This document shows positions 22,501 to 32,376 of a DNA stretch of 64,000 bases, piece by piece (position 1 is the first letter of the stretch; each line of letters starts with the position of its first letter). The notes beneath the pieces were generated by a model that saw nothing but the letters and a program-made list of their open reading frames with translations, was not told where the DNA came from and did not search any database. The stretch lies in contig NC_087386.1 in assembly GCF_963675165.1 (NCBI RefSeq), positions 6,762,066-6,826,065 on the forward strand. Reading direction: 5' to 3'. Position numbers and translations under genes: made by a program. The DNA is from Halichondria panicea. Taxonomy: Eukaryota > Porifera > Demospongiae > Suberitida > Halichondriidae.

Positions 22501-23333
22501 ATTACTTATAACAGAGGCTAGTGTATAATGCTGTCAGTAGTGTGTGTGTGTTGTTACCTCCCTCCAGCCCATTCTCCCCGTCCTGGCACAAGTGGCTAGC
22601 GTACACTGGCCTAGCTCTCGGCCTCATGTTAGGGTGAGTGAGATAAACTGTGGAGTACCATATAGCAGAATGTTTCGAAGGTATAAACTTTTGCGGAAAT
22701 ACTTTAGAAACGTTTTTGCGAAATAGCATTGTTTTGCAAAAAGGCTGCTATTCCGTAAAATTTAAATAATTACCCCGGCCCGTGCAGTGTAAAGTACAGT
22801 GGTCTCCTGGGGCTCGGCTGTGTGGGTCTGCTGACCCTGTGTGACCTCTGGCAGCTACTAGCAGACAAGGCTATTGACGTGGTATGTATATAACATATGC
22901 CACTGATGATCCTTACCCAATCACTCTCCCCGTAGACTGAACTTGCACTTCATGTTCTACTGAGGGGTGTGTACTTACTGGGGATTCCCCTACTCATGAA
23001 TATCATTATCTTCTATGTCCACTTCCTGGTGTTGAATCAAGCTGGTCCTGGCAACTCGTTTGTCTCACTACCGTTCCGTAACTCTCTTCAGGTATGTACT
23101 AGCTAGCTGGTGGGTGTGGTTAGTAGCTAGCTGGTGGGTGTGGTTAGAAGCTAGCTGGTGGGTGTGGTTAGTAGCTAGCTGGTGGGTGTGGTTAGTGAGT
23201 GTGAGTGGGTGTGTTGTAATTGTTTCAAAAGGTCATTAAAATAATCATGACTCGTGTTAATTCCCTCCCTCCAGGGATCTGTTGAAACTCCTCTCATTGA
23301 GCTGTCTTCGAATGCAACTTGTAAGTACTGCAC

Positions 23334-23364
<31 letters not shown>

Positions 23365-25867
23365 CTACACACACACCCACACCACCTCCCACACACACAC
23401 ACATATGCCCACATTCACACACACCCACACCACACACACACACACCACACACGCGCCCACACACACACACCACACCACACACCACCTCCCACACACACGC
23501 CCACACACACACAGTGATTAGGTACAACTCTAACTTCACGCTTCGCTCGACTGATGTGTCTTGTTGGCTCCACTCTCACGACCATCTCTACCCACTCAAG
23601 TACGCTGATGGGAGGGGCTCCAGTTACCAGCAACAAGTCACTTGCTATGACTTCAAGGATCCCAATAATGCGTGGACCATCAGGAAACCTGCCGGGTGTG
23701 TGTGTGGGTGTGGGTGTGGGTGTGGGTGTAACACTGTCGTTCGTACTAAATAATTTTACAATAAAGCCTTTTTATTTGACTCGTTCTTTATTTCCTCCAG
23801 TACGAATGATTCGTCCATCTCAGAGGACATAGGGGTCGTACGGAATGGGGACGAGGTAGAGGTAGTTCACCTGCTATCAGGCAAGCTACTAAACAGGTGA
23901 GAAGATTCCAGTGTAATAGACCACCCTCTGTACTGTCGGTATACCCGCAGCCATGATGTAGCCGCTCCACTAAGCCCCACCCTCCAAGAGGTGGCGGGCT
24001 ATATTAACTATTCAGCTGCCTTTGTACCTCACGTACACTGGAAAGTGGTGAGTCAATCCCTAACATTAAATGAACATTAAACGCTATCTTTTTTGGTAAA
24101 CACTAGTGAATATTATTATCCTGTTCCTCATGTACTGTTGCTTTTGCCATCAAGTATGATTTTGCCGCCCCCCTCTACTCAGAGTGTGGTTGGACTGAAG
24201 GATGGTGACCCTGTTTACTGGGAACCTGGCAGACTGAGATTGAAGTTACATCACACGTTCTCCAAGCAAGCACTAGCAGTGAGTGAGCTGTTGTGTGCGA
24301 TTTCTGCTCTTTTGGTAGCTTCTTTTGAGAGCCTGTAATTTATGTTCAGATTGTCTAATTTCAAAACTAATTGATGCATTTAATAGCTCTCAGAATTACC
24401 TTTCAAATGGTGTGCTTAGATACATCCCTTCCCCCCCCCACACACACACACACACACACAGTGCACAGGTAAACGTCTCCCGGAATGGGCCTTCCAACAA
24501 TACGAGGTGGTGACAGACAAAGCAGTGGAGGGAAGCCAGACTATCTGGACAATGGAGGATCTGCAGGTTGTGAGGGGAGACAACAAGACTAGAGATGAAG
24601 AGGAGGCTATAAAGAAAGAGTGGATAAGTCAGAAACAGGCTAACCAGAATGTAGAGTTCACAGTCAGCGACAGCTACTCATTCCTAGAGAAGTATTTGGA
24701 GATCCAAGTAATGTTTTTATTGATTTTGTTATTTATTTACTAACTGCCCCGCCTCCTTTGCAGCATCACATGTTGACGGCCCATGGTTCCCTAGGAGACC
24801 ATGCGTTTGGAACGCCCCCTCACAACTGGCCGCTATTGAGTAAGACCCTGCCCTATTGGCTTGATGAGACGAGCAACAGTCAGGTGACTCTGATGGGGAA
24901 TCCCCTCCTCTGGTGGGCGGGGTGTGGGGGCGTGGCACTATTCCTGCTACTGAGTGCGGTGTATGCACTGGCTAGCAAGAGACTCGTCTATATCATCCAA
25001 CCAGGTGAGCTTTAGTGTAGAGTTATACAGTGGAACCACTTTATTATAATGGACACCTTTGGGGGAACACACAGAGGTGGTCTTTGTTGAGGGGTTGTAG
25101 TGGAACCACTTTATTATAATGGACACCTTTGGGGGAACACACAGAGGTGGTCTTTGTTGAGGGGTTGTTTCGTACACTAACTGTTTGTTTGGGACCTGGC
25201 TAGTTGGTCTCTCTTTGGCCATTTAGAATCAGTAGCTAAAGTCAGTGTTATACAGGTCTGTTGTTACGATTACACTATGACTGTATGATGATAATTATAT
25301 TTGTATTCTCTCCCCTGCCCCTGCCCCTGTAGCTGAGTTTGAGGGTTGGTTGACAAGAGGGGGTGTGCTGGTGGGTTGTTGGCTGGTCCACTTCCTGCCT
25401 TACTTCCTGTTGTCTCGAGTCTTGTTCCTCCATCACTACCTCCCATCACTGCCTTGTCAACTCATGCTCCTAGCTGCCCTCTGTGATCACCTCCACATAT
25501 GGACTAACACGTGAGCGTGCCCTTTGTTGTTAGTGTAAATGAAACTATGTTTGCTAATAGCATAGCTTTTTGTTTTCTTTGAAATTAGCGTGTTTTGTGA
25601 GATAACTTAGACTAAATGTGTGTGGGGGGTTTGCTCCTATCATTTGGTACAGTTTTATTTGTGTTATCTACCCCCCACAGACTACCCCCTGTGCTGCGTA
25701 TGCTCTACCCCCTCCTGGTGATTCTCTTCTGTGTCTGCGTGGTCGCCTCCTTTCTCGTCTTTGCCCCGTTCACGTATGGCTTCCCCTCTCTCTCTGTGGA
25801 GCAGATAAAATGGCGGCACTGGATCGAGACCTGGGACCTGCTGTTTCATATGACTGCCTCTTCTTGA
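19539..25867 (+). CDS. POMT1: Protein O-mannosyltransferase 1
   Basis: ER multispanning enzyme that transfers mannose from dolichyl-P-mannose to Ser/Thr, normally as a POMT1-POMT2 dimer. Nineteen exons give 818 residues: 19539-19613, 20080-20366, 20790-20893, 21177-21227, 21547-21629, 21742-21805, 21865-21973, 22568-22633, 22788-22881, 22936-23091, 23275-23320, 23515-23695, 23801-23896, 23951-24047, 24183-24278, 24462-24707, 24764-25004, 25333-25510, 25681-25867. The first luminal loop has the catalytic-type FDEVHFGK and [16 protein letters not shown] repeats follow, with [19 protein letters not shown] and [10 protein letters not shown]; these and the TYG..SLS..Q...W...WDLL end favour POMT1 over POMT2. 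The C-terminal half has several membrane helices. The N-terminus is about 70 residues longer than in human POMT1. Confidence 0.94.
20892..20970 (+). repeat. Triplicated 5' splice-site segment (POMT1 intron 3)
   Basis: Starting at the exon 3 donor (TAG|GTAAGGTACCC), about 31 bp repeats three times as GGTGAGGTACCCCCCTAGTC. Copies 2 and 3 carry GTGAGG donor-like hexamers. Confidence 0.8.
21985..22385. repeat. 37-38 bp minisatellite, about 11 copies (POMT1 intron 7)
   Basis: The unit contains CAGTCTAGTGGGGGACTAGC and TGCACACAGTCCACACA. It begins about 10 bases after the exon 7 donor. Two copies are shortened by loss of the CCACACACAGT part. Confidence 0.95.
22664..22770. mobile_element. Second MITE family, partial copy (POMT1 intron 8)
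   Basis: Shares TTCGAAGGTATAAACTTT, TTAGAAACGTTTTTGC and AATAGCA with the longer copy at 32835-32978 in the T-box gene. It sits between exons 8 and 9. Confidence 0.6.
23092..23200. repeat. 24-bp minisatellite, 4 copies (POMT1 intron 10)
   Basis: Four copies of AGCTAGCTGGTGGGTGTGGT plus TAGT, starting right after the exon 10 donor. Confidence 0.9.
23330..23514. repeat. (CA)n microsatellite filling POMT1 intron 11
   Basis: Almost the whole 194-bp intron is (CA)n with CCACC and CGCC interruptions, ending in the acceptor CACACAG|TG. No conventional pyrimidine tract is present. Confidence 0.93.
24310..24426. repeat. Dispersed intronic repeat, family B (POMT1 intron 15)
   Basis: About 100 bp, starting GAGAGCCTGTAATTTATG and ending TTTCAAATGGTGTGCTTAGA. 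Near-identical copies lie at 41934 and 52136, with a fragment near 17771. It is probably a shortened relative of family A. Confidence 0.8.
25026..25168. repeat. Tandem 71-bp duplication of a Tc1/mariner-like end (POMT1 intron 17)
   Basis: Two copies of a unit starting AGTGGAACCACTTTATTATA, which resembles the ends of Tc1/pogo elements, with GGACACCTTTGGGGGAACAC. No inverted partner was found. Confidence 0.75.
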
Positions 25868-26194
25868 AACTGTTTGGCATTGTATGTGTTTTATGTATGC
25901 ATTCAGTCACAATCAATTTCTGTTTTCTTGATTTTTGCATATATTTCATGACTAATAAGAACACTTAACGATATGTCTCATGTGATCACTATATATCATT
26001 ATTACTACCCTGAGCTGATTGATCAATAATAATGATAATAGTGCAACAAACTCATCAACAATAAATGATATACGTATAAATTATAATCATAGACAACGTG
26101 ACTAAGTTAATAATAATAATTATGACTCCATAAAATCAGATAATCATAGTCTAGATCAAGTTGAGCACACTAGTTAGCCACGCCCACACAAGGG
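25868..26194. other. Convergent 3' region POMT1/Kir
   Basis: 327 bp of AT-rich sequence. AATAAA at about 26060 could end POMT1 mRNA. No other gene is seen. Confidence 0.5.
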
Positions 26195-27253
26195 CTAAGA
26201 CTGAGACTGTTCCATGGCATTCACCCGGGAAAAGTCGATCTCCCACTGACCATGATGGCGCCGAACCATTGACAAGAATTGCTGACCTCTTACAATCTCC
26301 TCATTCGTGTACGACCACAAGGCTTGAGCAGTTAACCCCGTAGCCTCCACAATCCCCTCCACAATCACCAATACCTCAAAGTCTTGGTTATTCAGGTCAG
26401 ACAGGGTTAAATCATGCATGGGACTTGCCTCGGTGATCTTGTGATGCACTAGTGCAGGGGTTAAGAGGAGAATTCTGTCAGTCCCTGCATCATAACCACA
26501 CTCCAGGTCGTGTTGCTCAAAGGCGTATCGTTTCTCCTTGCTAGTGGCCTCAGGGTCAATCAGACGATTCCAGTAGAGAATGAGGCGAATATGACACTCC
26601 ACAATTTGTGAGCGACGTAAATCGCACAATCTAAACTCAAAGAATGTGTCTCCATCTTTCTTATAAAGCACAGCTTTGTCACTGAAGACCATCGTCTTTC
26701 GTCTGTTCCGAGGTCGCGTTAGTTTGGAGAATATGAGACCAAGCATTAAAGAGTCGATAAGCAGACCCACTAGACATTGCACCATTAAGAAGAATATGCC
26801 CCACCCACAGTCGTTCTGAACGTACTTGTTCCCATAGCCAATCGTGATTTGTGTTTCAATAGAGAAGAGGAAAGCAGAGTTGAAATCGTACACGTTATTG
26901 AGACAGGTGTTGTTGAAATGGCCGTCAACGTAAGCCACGAAAGCCCACATGCCAGAGAAGGCAAGCCATGAAACAATGTAGCTAGTGGAGAAGAGAGCGA
27001 TGACAATCCACCATGGAGAGTTCATCATCGTAGTGAAGCCATCGGTTAGGTAGCCAAATACACTCAGTCGGAGTGACCCCATGTTGACATGCTTCATAAG
27101 AGATCGTCCATTCGAACGTTTGAGAATTCTCGATCTCCTCCATAGGTTTGTGTGTGGAATGAGATGTACATGTGTGCTGTCCTGGATATTAGCAGTGGCT
27201 CCTAGTAGAGTGTTGTAGGTGCTCTTAGAGCTGGAGCTAGAGGGGCTGGACAT
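26195..27253 (-). CDS. Inward-rectifier potassium channel (Kir)
   Basis: Plasma-membrane K+ channel subunit with two membrane helices, 352 residues in one exon. Helix M1 spans about residues 80-105, the pore loop has the selectivity filter TIGYG (137-141), and M2 spans about 153-175. Cys117 and Cys149 flank the pore as in the conserved Kir extracellular disulfide. Asp167 in M2 and Glu219 in the cytoplasmic domain align with the polyamine/Mg2+ sites (D172 and E224 of Kir2.1), which predicts strong inward rectification. The basic stretch KLTRPRNRRKT (177-187) is the likely PIP2 contact. The true subfamily is not assigned because early-animal Kir channels predate the vertebrate classes. Its first codons are copied about 20 times in the upstream minisatellite, which suggests a 5'UTR intron acceptor just before the ATG. 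Confidence 0.95.
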   Translation of the reverse strand: MSSPSSSSSKSTYNTLLGATANIQDSTHVHLIPHTNLWRRSRILKRSNGRSLMKHVNMGSLRLSVFGYLTDGFTTMMNSPWWIVIALFSTSYIVSWLAFSGMWAFVAYVDGHFNNTCLNNVYDFNSAFLFSIETQITIGYGNKYVQNDCGWGIFFLMVQCLVGLLIDSLMLGLIFSKLTRPRNRRKTMVFSDKAVLYKKDGDTFFEFRLCDLRRSQIVECHIRLILYWNRLIDPEATSKEKRYAFEQHDLECGYDAGTDRILLLTPALVHHKITEASPMHDLTLSDLNNQDFEVLVIVEGIVEATGLTAQALWSYTNEEIVRGQQFLSMVRRHHGQWEIDFSRVNAMEQSQS

Positions 27254-27305
27254 AGTGTACCTGTGTGTGTGTGTGTGTGTGAGCTAGAGGGGCTGGACAT
27301 AGTGT

Positions 27306-27340
<35 letters not shown>

Positions 27341-28130
27341 CTAGAGGGGCTGGACATAGTGTACCTGCAGTGTGTGTGTGTGAGCTAGAGGGGATGGACA
27401 TAGTGTACCTGTAGTGTGTGTGTGAGAGCTAGAGGGGATGGACATAGTGTACCTGTAGTGTGTGTGTGTGAGCTAGAGGGGATGGACATAGTGTACCTGT
27501 AGTGTGTGTGTGTGAGCTAGAGGGGATGGACATAGTGTACCTGTAGTGTGTGTGTGTGAGCTAGAGGGGATGGACATAGTGTACCTGTAGTGTGTGTGTG
27601 TGAGCTAGAGGGGATGGACATAGTGTACCTGTAGTGTGTGTGTGTGAGCTAGAGGGGCTGGACATAGTGTACCTGTAGTGTGTGTGTGTGAGCTAGAGGG
27701 GATGGACATAGTGTACCTGTAGTGTGTGTGTGTGAGCTAGAGGGGATGGACATAGTGTACCTGTAGTGTGTGTGTGTGAGCTAGAGGGGATGGACATAGT
27801 GTACCTGTAGTGTGTGTGTGTGAGCTAGAGGGGATGGACATAGTGTACCTGTAGTGTGTGTGTGTGAGCTAGAGGGGATGGACATAGTGTACCTGTAGTG
27901 TGTGTGTGTGAGCTAGAGGGGATGGACATAGTGTACCTGTAGTGTGTGTGTGTGAGCTAGAGGGGATGGACATAGTGTACCTGTAGTGTGTGTGTGTGAG
28001 CTAGAGGGGATGGACATAGTGTACCTGCAGTGTGTGTGTGTGAGCTAGAGGGGATGGACATAGTGTACCTGTAGTGTGTGTGTGTGAGCTAGAGGGGATG
28101 GACATAGTGTACCTGTAGTGTGTGTGTGAA
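27236..28130. repeat. 44-bp minisatellite carrying the Kir start codon, about 20 copies
   Basis: Units of 44 bp (range about 38-56 through TG-run length) each contain, on the minus strand, (CA)n, CTACAG, GTACACT, ATG and the codons TCC-AGC/ATC-CCC-TCT-AGC. This is the same sequence as the acceptor-like CAG, leader and first six codons of the Kir gene, which is the last copy. Because 44 is not a multiple of 3, successive ATGs lie in different frames. Confidence 0.93.
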
Positions 28131-28489
28131 CAAGGTCTGCATTGAATGGTATAAGCCACAACACATGATAATTGATGGCAATTAATTAACGCATTAGCTC
28201 TATAGCTATACAGTTTACATTCAAGCGTGTACAGTGCATATACAATACCTTCAATCACGGTTAGTACACACAGAGACCATGCAGTGCAGTGCAGTAGCTC
28301 GATCTATGGGTCGCCACGCTTCTTTCAGTAATCTGGAATAATCTGCAAGCTAGCTAGCGCTACCTCAGCCCCTCCCTCTTCAGTCTGCAGCTGAAAGGTC
28401 GTCATGCTTGAAGTCATGAATATTAGTTGAAGAAGTGTGTGTGTTGTGTACTGCAGAAAAATATTTAATAAAAGCATGAGGTCTATATG
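28131..28489. other. Region between Kir minisatellite and NCS1 stop
   Basis: About 360 bp with no ORF. It probably holds the Kir promoter or untranslated first exon and the NCS1 3'UTR (AATAAA on the plus strand near 28467 is not in the NCS1 orientation). A GTGCAGTGCAGTGCAGTAGC run is at about 28280. Confidence 0.4.
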
Positions 28490-29165
28490 TTATATTAGTC
28501 CATCATATAGAGACAAGGCTTTGATAATGGAGGGGTCGTTCTTGGCTCCTTGGATAAATTCCTCTTCAGTTATCTTACCATCTCCATTCTGTAGGTGTGT
28601 GTGTGTGTGTGTGTGTGCACTTAGCATGATACACAGTGAAAATGAAGGTGCCACCTAGGCTAGTGAACTGACAGTTATGTAGGCATTTCCCTCATCCTAT
28701 AAAGTGCTTCATTAGCATCAAAGCTAAGGGCTATTGACTAATGAGTATCCTTATATACTGAGGCCACATACCCAGGCCACACAAGAGGCAATCTCTCATG
28801 ATAATACTAACACTAACAGTAGCTAACACCACACTGTAGAATCAACTGATTGTTTCAAGACTACACAATATGCATTATGCATCATAACTATAATCTACGT
28901 GGCACATATGTTATGTCACACACAGTAATTATATGCACCGTATCCATGGCTTCGAATATCCTGTTGACCCTGAGCTGTGGAGTTTCAGCCCCTTCAGGGA
29001 ACTCCACCATGGAGCCCACCATCTTGTAGATGGCCTCTACAACAGCCTCCATTTCATCTCTCGTGATCACACCGTCGTGGTTGTGATCGTACAGCTGAAA
29101 CGTCCCTGTGTGTGGTGTATGTGGGTGGGGGTGGGGGGGGGGTGAGTGTGTGGTGTAGTGTGTGT

Positions 29166-29203
<38 letters not shown>

Positions 29204-29948
29204 TTTGTATTGAACACACACACTACATTGTGTTAACACAGTTCCCACACCACACCCTCAACTTGCAAACTAGAACTACTTCAACAACTCTGCTACACTA
29301 GTATAGAGTTCTTATAGCCAGGGAGAGGTGGGCATAGCCAGTAAGGTTTTAGCTCACATTGCAGCTTCTCCTCTAGACTGCCCCTGGAGGCAGTGGACAG
29401 ACCAACCACAAACTCTCTGAATTCTAAAAGTCCGTTGTCATTCAGTGAAAACCTCTCATACAGTAGCGATGCAAAGGCTGTAGAGTCTCCAAACGGGAAG
29501 AACCGCTTATATATCTTGCAGAACTCCTACAATAGAGAAGAGCAATGATATGCAATCAGAGGTGAGAAGATGAAATCAATATCAGTATATAATGTAGACT
29601 AACCTCTTTACTGATGGTCCCTGAGGGGGAGTCATGGAGGAACCCTCTGTACCACTTGTTCAGCTCCTTCTGACTGACTGCAAGGGATAATGCCCTCATT
29701 ACACGCTACAAGCATGTACAAGGTATCATGTAGATAACCCAATATCATGCTCTAGCTTTAGCCCTGCTGTGTACCATGCTCTAACTCTAGCTACCTGCTG
29801 TGTACGTGTACCATGCTCATGCTCTAACTCTAGCTACCTGCTGTGTACCATGCTCTAGCTCTAGCTACCTGCTGTGCAGCTTACAGTGCGTGTTCTGTGT
29901 GAGCTCCTCCACTTGCTCTGGGCTCAGCTTAGCATGTTTAGCGCCCAT
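28490..29948 (-). CDS. NCS1: Neuronal calcium sensor 1 (frequenin)
   Basis: Myristoylated EF-hand Ca2+ sensor that regulates channels, PI4-kinase and exocytosis. Five exons (29885-29948, 29604-29677, 29358-29526, 28939-29105, 28490-28588) give 190 residues, exactly the NCS-1 length, and the end SLYDGLI matches the NCS-1 signature SLYDGLV rather than hippocalcin or VILIP. Met-Gly at the start allows N-myristoylation. EF1 is degenerate ([11 protein letters not shown]), as in the family. EF2 has Ser in place of the first Asp ([12 protein letters not shown]), so its Ca2+ binding may be weak. EF3 ([12 protein letters not shown]) and EF4 ([12 protein letters not shown]) are canonical. The start is 257 bp from the divergent SLC25A19 start. 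Confidence 0.93.
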
Positions 29949-30205
29949 GATGATGATGATGATGACGGTTGAGAGGATCTTTGCACACAGTATATATACA
30001 CTCTAGCTCTAGCTAGATCATCATTCACAGCCCCACCCCTTTTTTGAGTGCACCGGAAGTCCGAAAATCCAGCCCCACCCTATTTTGAGACATCCTCTCT
30101 TTCCTTGTAACCTCCATTTGAAGATAGCGAAAAGATTGAGCAGTCCCTTACGAAATATTGAAATGGTAAAATGGTCATCTTCAAGAAGCATTTGTCTACA
30201 AAACA
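29949..30205. promoter_or_regulatory. Divergent promoter NCS1/SLC25A19
   Basis: 257 bp between start codons. It contains (GAT)n next to the NCS1 ATG and two CAGCCCCACCC boxes near 30028 and 30070, resembling Sp/KLF sites. Function inferred. Confidence 0.5.
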
Positions 30206-32139
30206 ATGTCCTCTCACTTGACTGACTCGCTCATAGCCGGCGCCATCTCTGGTGGAGTCACCCGCCTAGTTGCTGCTCCTCTGGATGTACTCAAAATCAG
30301 ATTCCAGCTCCAACTGGAACCCATCAAGGTAATACAATCAGACCCCCCCCCATGCAGCATCATGAATCATGATCATACAGGCTGGGTCCAAGTATTCTGG
30401 TGTGTTGAGTGCAGTTAGAACTATCATAAAGGAGGAGGGGCTCTCTGCATTCTGGTGAGTGTGGGGGGGGGCTGTCATGGTGAGTGTGGGGGGGGGGGCT
30501 GTCATGGTGAGTGTGGGGGGGGGGGGGCTGTCATGGTGAGTGTGGGGGGGGGCTGTCATGGTGAGGATTATAATCATGGATTATTGCTTCCAGGAAGGGC
30601 TTTCTTCCCGGGGAGTGTCTCTACATACTATATAATGGAGCACAGGTAACTAACCCTCGTGTGTGCATGGCCCCTCGTGTGTGTATGGCCCTCGTGTGTG
30701 CATGGCCCTCGTGTGCACATGGCCCTCGTGTGTGCATGGCCCTCGTGTGTGCATGGCCCTCGTGTGTGTATAGCGCTGCATTCTTACTAGTGTTTCTCTA
30801 CGTCAGTTCATGTCATTTGAATGGGCTAAGAAGATACTCCACGCCCACTCATCTGCTGCCTCTGTACAGAACACGTCAGGTGAGTACAGTAAACCTAGCA
30901 ATTATTATCACTACATTTTCGCTCGTACTTTCAGGAGTGAATTTTGTGAGTGGGTGTGTCGGTGGTGCGGTTGCCACAGTAACCTCATTCCCATTTGACG
31001 TACTCAGGACGAGAATGATAGGACAAGGAGAACCAAAAGTAGCGAACCCTCTACTCTAATGATGTAATACCCTAGCCCATTTCATGAACTTTGTACCCCT
31101 CTCAGATCTATAAGAACACGTTTCAAGCTACTAGGATCATGTTCAGAGAGAATGGATTAAAGACGTTTTATAAAGGTCTGTTGATTGTGTATTTAATGTA
31201 TTCACCCCCCCCCCCCCCCCTCCTCATTGCCCAGGTCTAACCCCTGCCCTGCTGTCAGTGGTACCACTCACTGGGCTAGTGTTCACCTTCTATGGAATGT
31301 TTAACTACCTGTGGGACATCACACTTGAACAGGTACAGAAGCCCTCTTTTGTGTTAACAAGGATGCAGTTTCTCTTTCCTTTCGTTGTATCTTGGTTGTA
31401 TGAGTTGATCACATGTCCCCTCCTCACAGAAGTTGCTAGGAGCCAAGTCGCTGGTGTGTGGGGGGCTTGCTGGGGTCATCCCAAAGCTCATGCTAATGCC
31501 ACTAGACTTCTCTAAGAAGAGACTGGAGGTATGATCATGTACACCCTTACAAGTGTTGCAGTCATAACTCTGATATATAAGTCACAATGTATCCACTCAC
31601 CTGCTGGCTTTACTTAGTACGCATTCAATCCCATTCTTTCTAAGTACTTCTATATTATACACACTAGTATAATTTGTGTACGTTTCCCGTGAGTGGGTTC
31701 AATTCACTAGCAATAGTTTTAACATGCCTCCTCACAGGTACAAGGATTTGAGAGTGCCAGAGCCACTTTTGGGAGTGTGGGCAGTTATCGAGGGTTCTTC
31801 CACTGCCTGATGACCGTGTACAGAGAAGAGGGGCCTCGAGCATTCTACAAGGGGGCTGTCCCCACTCTACTCAAGGTAAGTACAGCAGCACTATACTGTG
31901 AGAACAAGAACACTTGGAGTAGCATGTAATCAACTATTTAACACTGTATTCAAGAATTGTCGTACTTTAATATTGATTTAATAACTGTTTAATAAGTTAT
32001 GTCTGTGTGTCTACACGTCATTTTATGATTGTCCATCATCAATCAATAATATTCCCCTGTGCAGTCTGCAGTGTCAGTGAGCATCTCCTTCACCATCTAT
32101 GAGCACACTAGGAACTTACTAGTGGGACTCAACTCATGA
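30206..32139 (+). CDS. SLC25A19: Mitochondrial thiamine pyrophosphate carrier
   Basis: Inner-membrane carrier of the SLC25 family, best matching the ThPP carrier. Ten exons give 301 residues: 30206-30328, 30381-30454, 30594-30645, 30807-30879, 30935-31038, 31106-31175, 31235-31332, 31430-31528, 31738-31875, 32065-32139. The three carrier signatures are PLDVLKIR (from residue 25), PFDVLRTR and PLDFSKKR, each followed by a FYKG/FWKG-type block. The specific string [13 protein letters not shown] and the third-repeat [17 protein letters not shown] resemble SLC25A19. Substrate assignment rests on this similarity alone. Introns 2 and 3 carry minisatellites, and intron 6 ends in a long C run. Confidence 0.88.
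30454..30570 (+). repeat. Minisatellite of the exon 2 donor (SLC25A19 intron 2)
   Basis: From the real donor CTG|GTGAGTGTGG, about 29 bp repeats four times as GTGAGTG-G(n)-CTGTCATG, then a fifth GTGAGG. Each copy keeps a consensus 5' splice site followed by 7-13 G. Confidence 0.92.
30656..30775. repeat. 17-bp minisatellite, 7 copies (SLC25A19 intron 3)
   Basis: Units of CCCTCGTGTGTGCATGG (variants GTATGG, CACATGG) fill most of intron 3, starting about 10 bases after the donor. Confidence 0.92.
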
Positions 32140-32376
32140 CTTATATCACATCCTACCAATTTTTATTACCATTCTTTTTATTGCAACCCAGATTTTGTGT
32201 TTCACTTAGAATACAACCAAGTTAATGGTATTCATAACAAAATCTGATGCGATGACGTCATAGCTCAAATGAGCTCCACCCTTATTTTGCACTTGCAGAA
32301 GGTTCTTAGCACCTTCGACTGGGTCGTACAAGAGTTTTGCTTCACATCATTCAACAGCTTTCTCTCTCAGGTTAGC

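Noticed and set aside
19539-25867. POMT2 instead of POMT1
   Set aside because: The [11 protein letters not shown] loop is shared with POMT2, but the MIR region ([23 protein letters not shown]) and the C-terminal SLS..Q...W...WDLL match POMT1.
27236-28130. CRISPR-like regular repeats (also 22-22.4 kb)
   Set aside because: Units are contiguous with no unique spacers, there are no cas genes, and the DNA is eukaryotic.
28490-29948. Hippocalcin or VILIP rather than NCS-1
   Set aside because: Length of 190 and the SLYDGLI end are NCS-1 features; hippocalcin and VILIP end differently.
32269-32376. Upstream in-frame ATG of the T-box gene
   Set aside because: A good acceptor (TTTCTCTCTCAG) just before the Met at 32377 suggests this stretch is a 5'UTR intron; the extension resembles no T-box N-terminus. 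Not fully excluded.
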